From NCBI RefSeq assembly GCF_019656455.1, contig NZ_BPMK01000018.1, positions 55,182 to 119,181 of the forward strand: a stretch of 64,000 bases of DNA, written 5' to 3'. The stretch comes from Noviherbaspirillum aridicola. Lineage in GTDB: Bacteria > Pseudomonadota > Gammaproteobacteria > Burkholderiales > Burkholderiaceae_D. The translations under genes were made by a program, and so were the position numbers. Position 1 is the first letter of the stretch, and each line of letters begins with the position of its first letter. A model generated the notes under the pieces. That model worked only from the letters and a program-made list of their open reading frames with translations, made no database searches and was not told where the DNA came from. Positions 48,582-61,126 of this stretch are shown in pieces.

Positions 48582-51500
48582 TCATTGCCTGGCCCGCGCC
48601 GTTTCCCGGACCGCGCCGGACAGGACCGCGGCCAGCATCAGCGCCAGCCCGACCTGCCATCCGGGCGCCGCCGCCTGGCGAACGGGAGGCTGGATCTTTT
48701 CCAGCCGCTGCCCGCGGATCCCGGGCGGCGGCGCATCCGGTGCTTGCCGCGGGGGCTGCTGCGCGGGCTTCGCCGGCGGCTGCTTCGCCGGCGGCTGCTT
48801 CGCCGTCGGCGCCGCCGCCGTGCCGAAGCCCGGCGCCACGAAATCGCGGAAGCGCGCGTTATCGCTGCGCACGTCATGGGCGGCGGCGATGTCGCGCCAG
48901 CGCTGCCTGAGCTCGGCGATAGTCGACGCGTCGGCCTTCCAGTAGCCCTTGCGCGCCGCCTCCAGCATCCGCTCGATGGTCTGCGCCAGGGCGTGCGGGT
49001 TCTCGCGCTCGAACCAGTCCTTCAGGCCGAGCCTGTGCTTGTCGCGCACATAGACATCGACGAATTCCTGCCACTGGTCGTCGCGCACCACTTCGCGGGC
49101 GACGGCCTGCCACCCCCAGAAGTTGTTGACCGAATCCAGCACCTGCAGCGTTCCCGAGTAACCTTCGGCCATCAGGCCCCGGATATAGCCGGGGTGGAAG
49201 TTGCGGGTTGCAAGCTCCCTCGCGAGGAAGCCGGCTGCGCCTTCCGTCCTGCCGCCGCCGTTGCCGCCCGCTTCACGAAGATTGGAGATGTAGAGTTCGG
49301 GCGCCTTGCCGTCGAGCCGGCGCACTGCCAGCGCCAGCCCGCCGAGATACTGGAAGGGATCGTCGGTCGTGAGCATTCCGTAGAGATTGGAACTGCGCGA
49401 CAGCACCGCGCCTTCGGTGCCGCGCAACGCCTCGGCGTACAGGTTCACGCCGGCGGGCACGCTGCCCCAGCTCGTCTCGTCCGGGCCGTAGGCAAACTGC
49501 ATCCGCGAGAGGTAGAGATCGGCCAGCTTGCGGTCGCCGTCGGCCTTGCCCTTCCAGCTGTCGGTGGCGAGGGCGGCATCGTCGAGCCCGGTGCCGTAGC
49601 GGCCCGATTCCGAAGAGAAGATGCGCGTCTGCGCCGCCTGCCGCCTGGCCGCTTCCGGGACGCCGGCGCGCGCCAGCCTGGCTTCGATCTGGCGCGTATG
49701 CAGCGCCACCGGGTTGTCGGGTTCCTGCGCCTCCGCCGCCAGCTTCGCCGCCTTCGCCAGCTGGCGCATCGCATTCGGGAAGTGATCGCGGTAGAGGCCG
49801 GTGGCCGACAGCACCACATCCACCCGCGGCCGGCCGAGCCGTTCGCGCGGGACCAGGCGCACGTCGGTGACGCGGCCGCCCGCATCCCATACCGGCTCCA
49901 CGCCCAGTGCCCACAGCGCCTGGGCCTCGAGGATGCCCTGGTGGCGCATGGTTTCCACCGACCATAGCGAAAACGCCAGCTTCTTCGGCAGCTGCCCCCT
50001 GGCCTTGCGATGCGCGGCCAGCAGCGCGTCGAGCGCTTCCTTGCCCGCCGCCCATGCCTGCTGCGAGGGGATGCGCGAAGGGTCGAAACCGTAGAGGTTG
50101 CGGCCGGTGGGCAAGGCGTCCGGGTTCCGGATCGGATCGCCGCCGTAGGAAGTGGGGATATGGCGGCCGTCGAGCGCCGCAAGCAGGGCCTGCATTTCGC
50201 CGGCGGCGCCGAGCGCATCGTAGTAAGCCTTGCCGCGCGCCAGCAGCCCGGCCGTACGCGGGTCGACGGATTGCGTCGCCGGATCGGTCAGATAGCGCTG
50301 CAGCAGCCGGTAGGGGCCGGACCCGGCCAGCTTCTGGTAGTCGCCGACGAAGACTTCATCCTGTTCCTCGCCCGGTCCGGCCGCAAGGGTCCAGAAGTCC
50401 CTGCCGAGCATGAGCAGCACGGTGGCGATGCGGTGGCGCTCCTGCGGCGCGCTGCCGAAGGCATGCAGGCCGAGCGGCTGCGCGGTCTGCGCCAGTTCAT
50501 GCAGATGGTCGTGCAGCGCATTGACGAAGCCGGCGAAATCCGCCGCCAGGCGCTTGTCGTCCCAGCCCATGTCGCGCTCGATGCGTTCGGCGCGCACCTT
50601 GCGCAGCAGGTCTTCCGCCAGCTTGTCCCTGACCGCGCCGCTGTCCTGGGCGAGCCAGGCATGCAGCAGGTCGTGGATCTGCACCAGCCTGTCGTGCAGG
50701 CCGGCCGGCGCGAAGGGCGGCGTCTGATGCGTGACGGTGACGGCGCGTCCGCGGCGCTTCGCCTGCAGCGCCTCGCCGATGTTGTCGACGATGTAGGGAT
50801 AGACGACCGGCACGTCGCCGATCGCCAGCAGCGGATAGTCGGAGACCGACAGTCCGCGCTCCTTCCCCGGCAGCCATTCCTGGGACCCGTGGGTGCCGTA
50901 GTGGATGAAGGCGTCGGTGCGCCACTGCGTGCGTGCCCAGAGATAGGCCGCCAGATAGAAATGGGACGGGCCGGCCCTGGTGCTGTGGTAGATCGCCTTT
51001 TCCTGGTTTTCCCATTTTTCGCCGCGCGGCGGCTGCGGCAGGATGACGACCTTGCCGAACTTCGCGCGCGGCACCACGAAGAAGGCTTCGCCGTTCCGCC
51101 GCAGCACCATCGACGATTTCTCGGGCTCGCCCCAGCGCTGCGCCATCTCGCGCTGCACCGCCTGCGGCTGGCGCGCCAGCCAGGCCTTGTATTCGGCGAC
51201 GGGAAACAGTTCGGCCAGGCCGTCGCGCAGCAGCCCGGGCAGCGCGTCGTCGCGGTAGAACGGCGTCAGCAGGCGCTGCAGCGTGGCGACCAGCACTTCC
51301 TCGTCCTGCGGCTGGGTATCGTAGCCGGCGCCGCGCAGCGCGGCGAGCGTCGACGCCAGGCTGCGCGGCAGGTTCAGATAGGAGGCGGAGAGATTCTTTT
51401 CGCCGGGCGGATAGTTCCAGAAAAAGACGGTGAGCCGCTTGTCGGCGTCGGAAGTGCGTTGCAGCCGCACCAGGGCGAGCGCCTTGGCGGCCACCGCCTG

Positions 51501-52541
51501 CGCCTGTTCCGGGATCGCCGTGACCTGGTCGTCGTCCTTGCGGGTGGCGGCGGCGATCATTGCATCCGCGATGCCGGCATATTCCCCCTGCGCCAGGTAG
51601 AACGGCACGTCCATCAGTTGCACGCCCTGCGGGTCGGCAGCCCAGTCGGCGGCATCGCCCTTGCGATAGGGCGTGGCCTGGATCACCGGGATGCCGAGCG
51701 CCTCGAATTCCCGCTTGCGTCCCTCGGGGTTGAGCATGATCTGGGTATTGATGATCACGTCGGGCAGCGGCTTGCCGCCGATGCTGATGCCGGGGCCCAT
51801 GTCTTCCATCACCGGACCGTAGAACGGCATGGCGAGCGCGCCCGCCTGCTCGATGCGCGACACCAGGTCGTCGATGAAAGCGGTCTGCTCGGAAGCGATG
51901 TAGGACTGGTGGATGGCGATGCCGATGACCGGCGGCCGTTTCGTGCCGCCGGCCTCGGCCCATGCCAGGAAGTCGCCCGGGGTCGCGAACACCCGGCCCG
52001 GCGCGCGTGGATGGTAGACCGCGCTCCTGGGGAACTCGAGCGGCGGCGGGATGCCTTCCAGCGATGCGCCGCCGCCCGTTTTCCGCAGCAGCGCCGCCGT
52101 GGTCGCGAGGAAGCCCTCGTAATTGAATCTGCTACCGTTTATGTAGTAGGCGTGCAGCCGCCTTGCCGCGTCATCGGGAAAGCCGCTCCACTCCGGCTTG
52201 CGTTCATGCAGCCACAGCGTCGGCTGCCCGAGTGCCGGCAAGGCCGCGGCGAGACGCGCGCGCACCGCATCGCGCAGGTGGTCGCGCGGCACATCGAAGA
52301 ATACCGCGTCGTAACCGGCGAACAGCTGCGGCCCGGTGTCGGCCGGCAGCTGTTCGACAAAGCGCGCTTCCACCGTCAGGCCGAGCGGCTGCGCGAGCTG
52401 GGCGAGCAGGCGGAATTTCCCCGGCGGCACCGGGCTGGCGCTGACGAACAGCAGTCTGCCGGCGCTCGCGGCGAGCGCCTGGCCCGCGGCCACGCAGAAG
52501 AGCAGGCACAGCAGCAGGCGAATCGGATGGAAGGCGCGCAT
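48582..52541 (-). CDS. Exported, membrane-anchored CobN-like chelatase (HmuS-like)
   Basis: 1319 residues, CobN/magnesium chelatase H family over its whole length. The conserved core reads IHYGTHGSQEWLPGKERGLS (His551 in THG), followed by YPYIVDNIGEALQAKRRGRAV. Unlike cytoplasmic CobN, it begins with a signal peptide (MRAFHPIRLLLCLLFCVAAGQALA, cleavage near 24-26). It ends with a Pro/Gln/Lys-rich linker (AKQPPAKQPPAKPAQQPP, about 1235-1290) and one transmembrane helix (WQVGLALMLAAVLSGAV). The protein is therefore predicted to sit in the periplasm, tethered by its C-terminus. Between a TonB receptor and an ExbB-like gene, it parallels HmuS, proposed to remove metal from haem or other tetrapyrroles. 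No cobS or cobT is present, arguing against B12 synthesis. Confidence 0.92.
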   Translation of the reverse strand: MRAFHPIRLLLCLLFCVAAGQALAASAGRLLFVSASPVPPGKFRLLAQLAQPLGLTVEARFVEQLPADTGPQLFAGYDAVFFDVPRDHLRDAVRARLAAALPALGQPTLWLHERKPEWSGFPDDAARRLHAYYINGSRFNYEGFLATTAALLRKTGGGASLEGIPPPLEFPRSAVYHPRAPGRVFATPGDFLAWAEAGGTKRPPVIGIAIHQSYIASEQTAFIDDLVSRIEQAGALAMPFYGPVMEDMGPGISIGGKPLPDVIINTQIMLNPEGRKREFEALGIPVIQATPYRKGDAADWAADPQGVQLMDVPFYLAQGEYAGIADAMIAAATRKDDDQVTAIPEQAQAVAAKALALVRLQRTSDADKRLTVFFWNYPPGEKNLSASYLNLPRSLASTLAALRGAGYDTQPQDEEVLVATLQRLLTPFYRDDALPGLLRDGLAELFPVAEYKAWLARQPQAVQREMAQRWGEPEKSSMVLRRNGEAFFVVPRAKFGKVVILPQPPRGEKWENQEKAIYHSTRAGPSHFYLAAYLWARTQWRTDAFIHYGTHGSQEWLPGKERGLSVSDYPLLAIGDVPVVYPYIVDNIGEALQAKRRGRAVTVTHQTPPFAPAGLHDRLVQIHDLLHAWLAQDSGAVRDKLAEDLLRKVRAERIERDMGWDDKRLAADFAGFVNALHDHLHELAQTAQPLGLHAFGSAPQERHRIATVLLMLGRDFWTLAAGPGEEQDEVFVGDYQKLAGSGPYRLLQRYLTDPATQSVDPRTAGLLARGKAYYDALGAAGEMQALLAALDGRHIPTSYGGDPIRNPDALPTGRNLYGFDPSRIPSQQAWAAGKEALDALLAAHRKARGQLPKKLAFSLWSVETMRHQGILEAQALWALGVEPVWDAGGRVTDVRLVPRERLGRPRVDVVLSATGLYRDHFPNAMRQLAKAAKLAAEAQEPDNPVALHTRQIEARLARAGVPEAARRQAAQTRIFSSESGRYGTGLDDAALATDSWKGKADGDRKLADLYLSRMQFAYGPDETSWGSVPAGVNLYAEALRGTEGAVLSRSSNLYGMLTTDDPFQYLGGLALAVRRLDGKAPELYISNLREAGGNGGGRTEGAAGFLARELATRNFHPGYIRGLMAEGYSGTLQVLDSVNNFWGWQAVAREVVRDDQWQEFVDVYVRDKHRLGLKDWFERENPHALAQTIERMLEAARKGYWKADASTIAELRQRWRDIAAAHDVRSDNARFRDFVAPGFGTAAAPTAKQPPAKQPPAKPAQQPPRQAPDAPPPGIRGQRLEKIQPPVRQAAAPGWQVGLALMLAAVLSGAVRETARARQ

Positions 52542-52547
52542 GATCGC

Positions 52548-54782
52548 TCAGAACTGATAGCTGAGGCTGGCCGACAGCGTGCGGCCCGGCTGGCTGTAGA
52601 AGTCGACGCCCAGCGGGCTGCGCGCATCGGCCTGGCGGATGTCGCCCCACAGCCAGTACTTTTTGTCGAACAGGTTGTTCAGCGCGAGGCTGACCTGCAC
52701 GCCCCTGGCCGGACGCCACCAGACGCCGATGTCGGTCACGCCGTAGCCGCCGGGGCGGAACCACTCGCCATCGCTGTCGTCGGTGCGCTTGACCGAGGCG
52801 GCGGCGCGCAGCCGGGCTTCCGCGCCCCAGGTGCCGGCGTCGCGGGCCAGGCCGATGCTCGCGCGCAGCGGCTCGACGCTGTTGAGCGGCTCATCCGTCG
52901 ATTCATTCTGGCCGTGGGCGTAGGCGACCGCGCCGTCGAGGCGCCAGCCCGGCATGAAGTCCCAGGCGGCGCGCGCGTCGGCGCCGTAGATGCGCGCCCT
53001 GGCACGGTTGACGTACTGGTAGGTGCTGCGCAGGCCTGCAATGCAGGACGGATCGGACGGACAGGCCAGCGCCACGCTCTCGATGAAATTGCGGTAGCGG
53101 TTGTCATAGACCGCGAACTGGCCGCGCACCGTCGGCAAGTGCAGCCTGACGCCGAGTTCGACGCCGACGCTGGTCTCCGGCCTGAGATCGGGATTGGGGC
53201 TGGTACCGTAACCCTGGACGGCGTTGCGGAAGGCGCCGTTGACTTCGTCATAGTTCGGCGCGCGGAAGCCGCGGGCGATCTGTCCGTAAAGCGAATAGGC
53301 GTCGCTGGCGCGCCAGAGCGCGGCCAGCTTCGGGGAGAAGGCCGACTCGGTGGTCTCGACCGCCTCCCGGCCGATGGCGGCGAGCACGTTCCGCGCCAGC
53401 GCGTCCACCCGCGGCGACAGGCGGCGCCAGTCGTAGCGCAACCCCGGAATCAGGCTGAGGCGGCCGCCGGCGAGGCCGGAGATCTCGTCCTGGACGAAGA
53501 GGCCTGCCGTATCGGTATGGCCGACCGCGAAATCGCGCAGCGGGAAAGTATCGCCGGCCAGCGTCTTGCCGACGGCGCCGGTGCGCAGGTTGTAGACGGT
53601 GGCGTCGCGCTTTTCATCGGTCTTCACGCGCGACAGGTCGACGCCGTACGTCAGCAGATGATCGGCGCCCATGCCCTTGAGCGCGGATTCGAACTGCGCG
53701 CTCAGGCCGGTCGCCGTCTGCGACAGGCGGAAGGCCTGGTCGATCAGGCAGTTGGTGCCGCTGCCGGACGAGGCGGAACAGGTGGCGCTGGTATTGGTCC
53801 GCGTCTGCAGGTTGTCGTTGCGGGTGTCGGCCTCCTGGTGATAGATGCGCGCGGTCAGGCGGTCGTAGAACGCGCCGGCGGGCATGTGCTCCCACTCGAG
53901 GCTGGCGCGCACGCGGCGGCCGTTGTCCTCGCCCTCCATCGCGGTGACCCTGGGCAGCGACGCGGCGAGACGGCGCACGCTGACGTCCGCTTCCTGCTCG
54001 CGTCCTTCGAGCACCAGGCCCAGCTTGTGCCCTTGCGCCGGGCGCATCAGCAGCTTGGCAAGGATGCCGCGGTCGTCCACGTCCTGCGGATTGGGCCGGG
54101 TGCGGGACGTGGAGACGGCGCCGTCCCTGCCCTGGTTGCGGAATTCCTCGGCCCGCGTCTGCGAATAGCCGAGCAGCGCCTGCACCCCATCCCCCTGCCA
54201 TGCGCCGAGCAGGGTATTGGTGAGGCCCCGGTTGGCGCCGTTGTAGCCGATGCGGTAGCGCCCGCCCGCCGCCTTGCCCTCTTCCAGCAGGTCGGACGGG
54301 TCGAGCGTCAGATAGCCGACCACGCCGCCGATCGCATCCGAGCCGTACAGGCTCGATGCCGGACCGCGCAGGATCTCGACCCGCCTGAGGAAATCGGTGG
54401 AGACGCCGAGCGGGGTGCTCATCGTGAAGTTGGTCGGACCGCCGCTGTTGTAGAAGTCGGGCATGCGCACGCCGTCGACCAGCTGGCTCACGCGGTTGTC
54501 GTCGATGCCGCGGATGTTGACCCGGGTGGCGCCGAAGCGGCGCAGGTCGCGGGCGAAGGAAACGTCCGGCTCGTCGCGGAACAGGTCCGCCTCGTCGGCC
54601 GGCAGTCGCCGCTGGATGGTTTGGGCGTCGATCGCGGTGACCGTCGCCGGCACCGCATCGGTCGGCGCGCTGGTGCGGGTCGCGGTCACCGTGACCTCGC
54701 CCATCACCTGCTCGGCGCCCGCGTTGGAAATGCCCGCCAGCGCGAGCGCGATGGCAAGCGACAGCCTGCTCTTGTTATGCAT
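52548..54782 (-). CDS. TonB-dependent outer-membrane receptor, haem/haemoglobin-type
   Basis: 744 residues. Signal peptide (about 1-23), TonB box GEVTVTATR (28-36), plug domain (about 40-155, with RVNIRGIDDNRVSQLVDGVRMPDF) and a 22-strand barrel ending in the aromatic SLSYQF. It has the haem-receptor FRAP box (506-509) and an NPNL-like box NPDL (530-533). The His found between these boxes in HemR-like receptors is absent. First gene of the operon; the CobN-like gene starts 6 bp after its stop. A Fur box overlaps its promoter. The likely ligand is haem or another metallated tetrapyrrole; cobalamin remains possible. GGGAGG precedes the ATG. Confidence 0.92.
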   Translation of the reverse strand: MHNKSRLSLAIALALAGISNAGAEQVMGEVTVTATRTSAPTDAVPATVTAIDAQTIQRRLPADEADLFRDEPDVSFARDLRRFGATRVNIRGIDDNRVSQLVDGVRMPDFYNSGGPTNFTMSTPLGVSTDFLRRVEILRGPASSLYGSDAIGGVVGYLTLDPSDLLEEGKAAGGRYRIGYNGANRGLTNTLLGAWQGDGVQALLGYSQTRAEEFRNQGRDGAVSTSRTRPNPQDVDDRGILAKLLMRPAQGHKLGLVLEGREQEADVSVRRLAASLPRVTAMEGEDNGRRVRASLEWEHMPAGAFYDRLTARIYHQEADTRNDNLQTRTNTSATCSASSGSGTNCLIDQAFRLSQTATGLSAQFESALKGMGADHLLTYGVDLSRVKTDEKRDATVYNLRTGAVGKTLAGDTFPLRDFAVGHTDTAGLFVQDEISGLAGGRLSLIPGLRYDWRRLSPRVDALARNVLAAIGREAVETTESAFSPKLAALWRASDAYSLYGQIARGFRAPNYDEVNGAFRNAVQGYGTSPNPDLRPETSVGVELGVRLHLPTVRGQFAVYDNRYRNFIESVALACPSDPSCIAGLRSTYQYVNRARARIYGADARAAWDFMPGWRLDGAVAYAHGQNESTDEPLNSVEPLRASIGLARDAGTWGAEARLRAAASVKRTDDSDGEWFRPGGYGVTDIGVWWRPARGVQVSLALNNLFDKKYWLWGDIRQADARSPLGVDFYSQPGRTLSASLSYQF

Positions 54783-54869
54783 ACAGCCTCCCGTGGATAT
54801 CCGGTATGGCTGGCTGCATGGTCGGCGGCGGCCGACGGCTGGCGTTCCCGTCAGTAAATGATGGGACGC

Positions 54870-54899
54870 ATTCTACTTGAGAATGAATATCATTTGCAA
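54870..54899 (-). promoter_or_regulatory. Fur box inside the promoter of the TonB receptor/CobN-like operon
   Basis: On the minus strand, TTGCAA (-35, 54894-54899) and TAGAAT (-10, 54870-54875) are separated by 18 bp. GCAAATGATATTCATTCTC (54897-54879) matches the 19-bp Fur consensus at 15 positions by my count and lies across the spacer. Fe-Fur binding would block RNA polymerase, so the operon should be induced by iron starvation. Confidence 0.85.
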
Positions 54900-54931
54900 C
54901 AAATGCTTACAGCGCATTCGCCGCGCCAGGC

Positions 54932-55498
54932 TCAGGTCTTCGGCAGGGTGACGCCGCGCTGGCCCTGGTACTTGCCGCCGCGATCCTTGTAGGAGGTCTC
55001 GCACACTTCATCGCTCTCGAAGAACAGCACCTGGGCGCAGCCCTCGCCCGCGTAGATCTTGGCGGGCAGCGGCGTGGTGTTGGAAAACTCGAGCGTCACG
55101 TAGCCTTCCCACTCGGGTTCGAACGGGGTGACGTTGACGATGATCCCGCAGCGCGCGTAGGTGGACTTGCCGAGGCAGATGGTCAGCACCGTGCGGGGGA
55201 TGCGGAAATACTCGACCGTGCGCGCGAGCGCGAAGGAATTCGGCGGAATGATGCAGACATCGCCCTTGAAGTCGACGAAGGATTTCTCGTCGAAATTCTT
55301 GGGGTCGACAATGGTGCTGTTGATGTTGGTGAAGATCTTGAATTCGTCTGCGCAGCGGATATCGTAGCCGTAGGACGAGGTGCCGTAGCTGACGATCTTC
55401 TGGCCGTCCACATGGCGTACCTGGCCGGCCTCGTAGGGCTCGATCATGCCGTGTTCCTCGGCCATGCGGCGGATCCACTTGTCGGATTTGATGCTCAT
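54932..55498 (-). CDS. dcd: dCTP deaminase
   Basis: Deaminates dCTP to dUTP, feeding thymidylate synthesis. 188 residues, close to the 193 of E. coli. [12 protein letters not shown], then [36 protein letters not shown] and [32 protein letters not shown] (catalytic Glu and the trimer interface) are family hallmarks. The start [13 protein letters not shown] is standard; longer readings add 79 unrelated residues. Same strand as, and upstream of, the Fur-regulated operon, but with that operon's own promoter in between. Confidence 0.97.
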   Translation of the reverse strand: MSIKSDKWIRRMAEEHGMIEPYEAGQVRHVDGQKIVSYGTSSYGYDIRCADEFKIFTNINSTIVDPKNFDEKSFVDFKGDVCIIPPNSFALARTVEYFRIPRTVLTICLGKSTYARCGIIVNVTPFEPEWEGYVTLEFSNTTPLPAKIYAGEGCAQVLFFESDEVCETSYKDRGGKYQGQRGVTLPKT

Positions 55499-55647
55499 CG
55501 GTTTCGCGTTCAGGAATTGAGCCGCGCGCGGCCGGCGGCCGTGCGGATGGAGCCGCGATTTTACGCGAAATCCGCCGGGCGACGCCGCTTTCCGGCGGCC
55601 CGGCGCGGGGCGCCCTGGAAATTCCTGACCGGGATCAGAAAGCCGCG

Positions 55648-57003
55648 CTAGACGGCCTGGTGCACCGGCTCCGGCCGCGAGCCCGGCGGCGGACGGAAGG
55701 CGGAAGCATGCTCGACGAATTGCTGCTGCACGCATTCCGCATATGCCTGCTTGAGCAGACCCGGGTTCTCAAGCAGCCTGTCCTTCCATTCGCCCAGGCG
55801 CACCTGGTGCTGAATCAGGCTGCGCAGCACGGTTGAATACTCGGTGATGCCGACGGCATTGCAGCCGACCAGGATGTCGCGGCTGAACTCCAGCCGCAGG
55901 TAGCGGAAATTCTCTTCATCCGCCATCTCCACCCACTGGCCGCCGCGCACGCCCTGCCACTGGCCGAACGAGGAAGAGATCAGCCCCATGGTGTCGAACA
56001 CGTCGATCTGGCGCACGCCGCGCTGCACCGCATGCTTGTCGGCCATGTTGAGCGCCGCGCAGTAGGCCTGGTCGGCGGCATTCGGCTGGACGCCGGAAAT
56101 CACGCTGCGGCCGCTCACGCTGTCGAAGGTTTCGGCGCAGTCGCCGGCCGCATACACGCCCGGCACATTGGTCTGCATCGACGCATCGACCACCACGCCC
56201 TGCACGCACTTGATGCCGCTGCCGCGCAGGAAGTGGATGTTGGGGACGGCGCCGATGCAGTGGATGACGAGGTCGGCCTGCAGCTGTTCGCCGCTGGAGA
56301 GCCTGACGATGCGCGGCGCGCCCACGTCCTGCATGCCGCTGCTGCCGATGCCGACGATGCGGGCATTGGTGCGCACCGACACGCCCTTGCGTTCGCACCA
56401 GCGCTGGATCATGTCGCCCGCCGGCCGGCTCATCATGTTGGGCAGCAGACGGTCCCGCTTCTCCACCAGCGTCAGGCGCACGCCGCGCCGCAGCAGCGCT
56501 TCCATCACAAGGCAGCCGATGAAGCCCGCCCCCGCGAGCACCACCCGCGCGCCCGGCACGGCGTGCTGCAGGATGCGGCGCGCGTCGTCGAGCGTCCAGC
56601 AGTTGTGCACGCCGGGCAGGTCGATGCCGGGAATGAAGGGCACCCGCGCCGACGCGCCGGTGGCGATGAGCAGCTTGTCGAAGGGGATGGCGCGGCCGTC
56701 CTCCATCTTCACGGTGCGGGTGCGGGTGCTGACATGCACCGCCTTGCCGGTCACCTGCTGGATCTGCAGGCGGCGGAAGTAATCCTTGTCGCGCCGCAGC
56801 CAGGTGCCGCTCTCCCCGATCTCGCCGGAAAGCAGATTGGGCAGCGCGCTGCGCGAATAGGGAGGTTCGGGTTCGTCGCCGATCAGGAGGATGTCGTCGA
56901 CGGGCGCATTCTTGCGCAGGGTCTCGGCGGCAATGACCCCGGCGGTGCCATTGCCGAGGATGACATGGCGGATGCGGGCGGCGGTGAGCTTGGCGACGGA
57001 CAT
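55648..57003 (-). CDS. NAD(P)/FAD-dependent oxidoreductase (Pyr_redox_2, NirB/rubredoxin-reductase type)
   Basis: 451 residues. The FAD-binding Rossmann motif GNGTAG is near residue 15 ([19 protein letters not shown]). A second dinucleotide motif for NAD(P)H is AGAGFIG (near 158), and [13 protein letters not shown] is the C-terminal FAD contact. It resembles the N-terminal reductase module of NirB and nitrile/rubredoxin reductases. The C-terminal about 100 residues ([18 protein letters not shown]) form the family's dimerisation domain. The partner acceptor is unknown. The start follows GGGAGAAGGG. An FNR-like site is 61 bp upstream, suggesting control by oxygen or nitric oxide. Confidence 0.85.
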   Translation of the reverse strand: MSVAKLTAARIRHVILGNGTAGVIAAETLRKNAPVDDILLIGDEPEPPYSRSALPNLLSGEIGESGTWLRRDKDYFRRLQIQQVTGKAVHVSTRTRTVKMEDGRAIPFDKLLIATGASARVPFIPGIDLPGVHNCWTLDDARRILQHAVPGARVVLAGAGFIGCLVMEALLRRGVRLTLVEKRDRLLPNMMSRPAGDMIQRWCERKGVSVRTNARIVGIGSSGMQDVGAPRIVRLSSGEQLQADLVIHCIGAVPNIHFLRGSGIKCVQGVVVDASMQTNVPGVYAAGDCAETFDSVSGRSVISGVQPNAADQAYCAALNMADKHAVQRGVRQIDVFDTMGLISSSFGQWQGVRGGQWVEMADEENFRYLRLEFSRDILVGCNAVGITEYSTVLRSLIQHQVRLGEWKDRLLENPGLLKQAYAECVQQQFVEHASAFRPPPGSRPEPVHQAV

Positions 57004-57063
57004 TCCCTTCTCCCTGCTTGGTAGGACGATGAACCTACTATATGAGCGGGGGCCTCTTGCAAA

Positions 57064-57077
57064 TTGAATAATCTCAA
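57064..57077. promoter_or_regulatory. Possible FNR/DNR-type site upstream of the FAD oxidoreductase
   Basis: TTGAATAATCTCAA has both TTGA and TCAA half-sites with the 6-bp spacing of TTGAT-N4-ATCAA (8 of 10 specified positions). It lies 61 bp upstream of the oxidoreductase ATG, a usual distance for an activator site. The Crp/Fnr-type regulator at 5061-5933 has the matching E-x-x-S-R recognition helix. Confidence 0.45.
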
Positions 57078-57173
57078 TCCGCTCCAATGAGATGGAACAA
57101 AGGATACCGGGGACGTGTTGATTTGGCGCAGTCTTGAATAATTTTGAGTAATGAAAGTGTCCGGGAGTCACGG

Positions 57174-57199
57174 AAGTGCAGGCCGGGAAGCCTGCACTT
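57174..57199 (-). terminator. Hairpin after hrpA
   Basis: Perfect 10-bp arms AAGTGCAGGC / GCCTGCACTT around CGGGAA, starting 9 bp past the hrpA stop. No T tract follows. Confidence 0.55.
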
Positions 57200-57207
57200 G
57201 CAACGGC

Positions 57208-61101
<3,894 letters not shown>

Positions 61102-61113
61102 ATCGGGGCGAAT

Positions 61114-61119
61114 TATAAT
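61114..61119 (+). promoter_or_regulatory. -10 element placing argA transcription start at its ATG
   Basis: TATAAT at 61114-61119 is a perfect -10. Transcription 7 bp beyond it would begin at about 61126, one base before the preferred argA ATG (61127). The -35 is poor. No Shine-Dalgarno is visible, consistent with a leaderless mRNA. Confidence 0.45.
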
Positions 61120-61126
61120 GCCGGGC

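Noticed and set aside
48582..52541. CobN as part of aerobic cobalamin biosynthesis
   Set aside because: A signal peptide and membrane anchor are present, no cob genes are adjacent, and the operon has a Fur box and a TonB receptor. Transport-linked function fits better.
50010..54857. A 1615-codon open frame on the plus strand across the CobN-like and receptor genes
   Set aside because: It is the complement of two clearly identified genes. Its length reflects high GC and third-position bias, and its translation has no recognisable domain.
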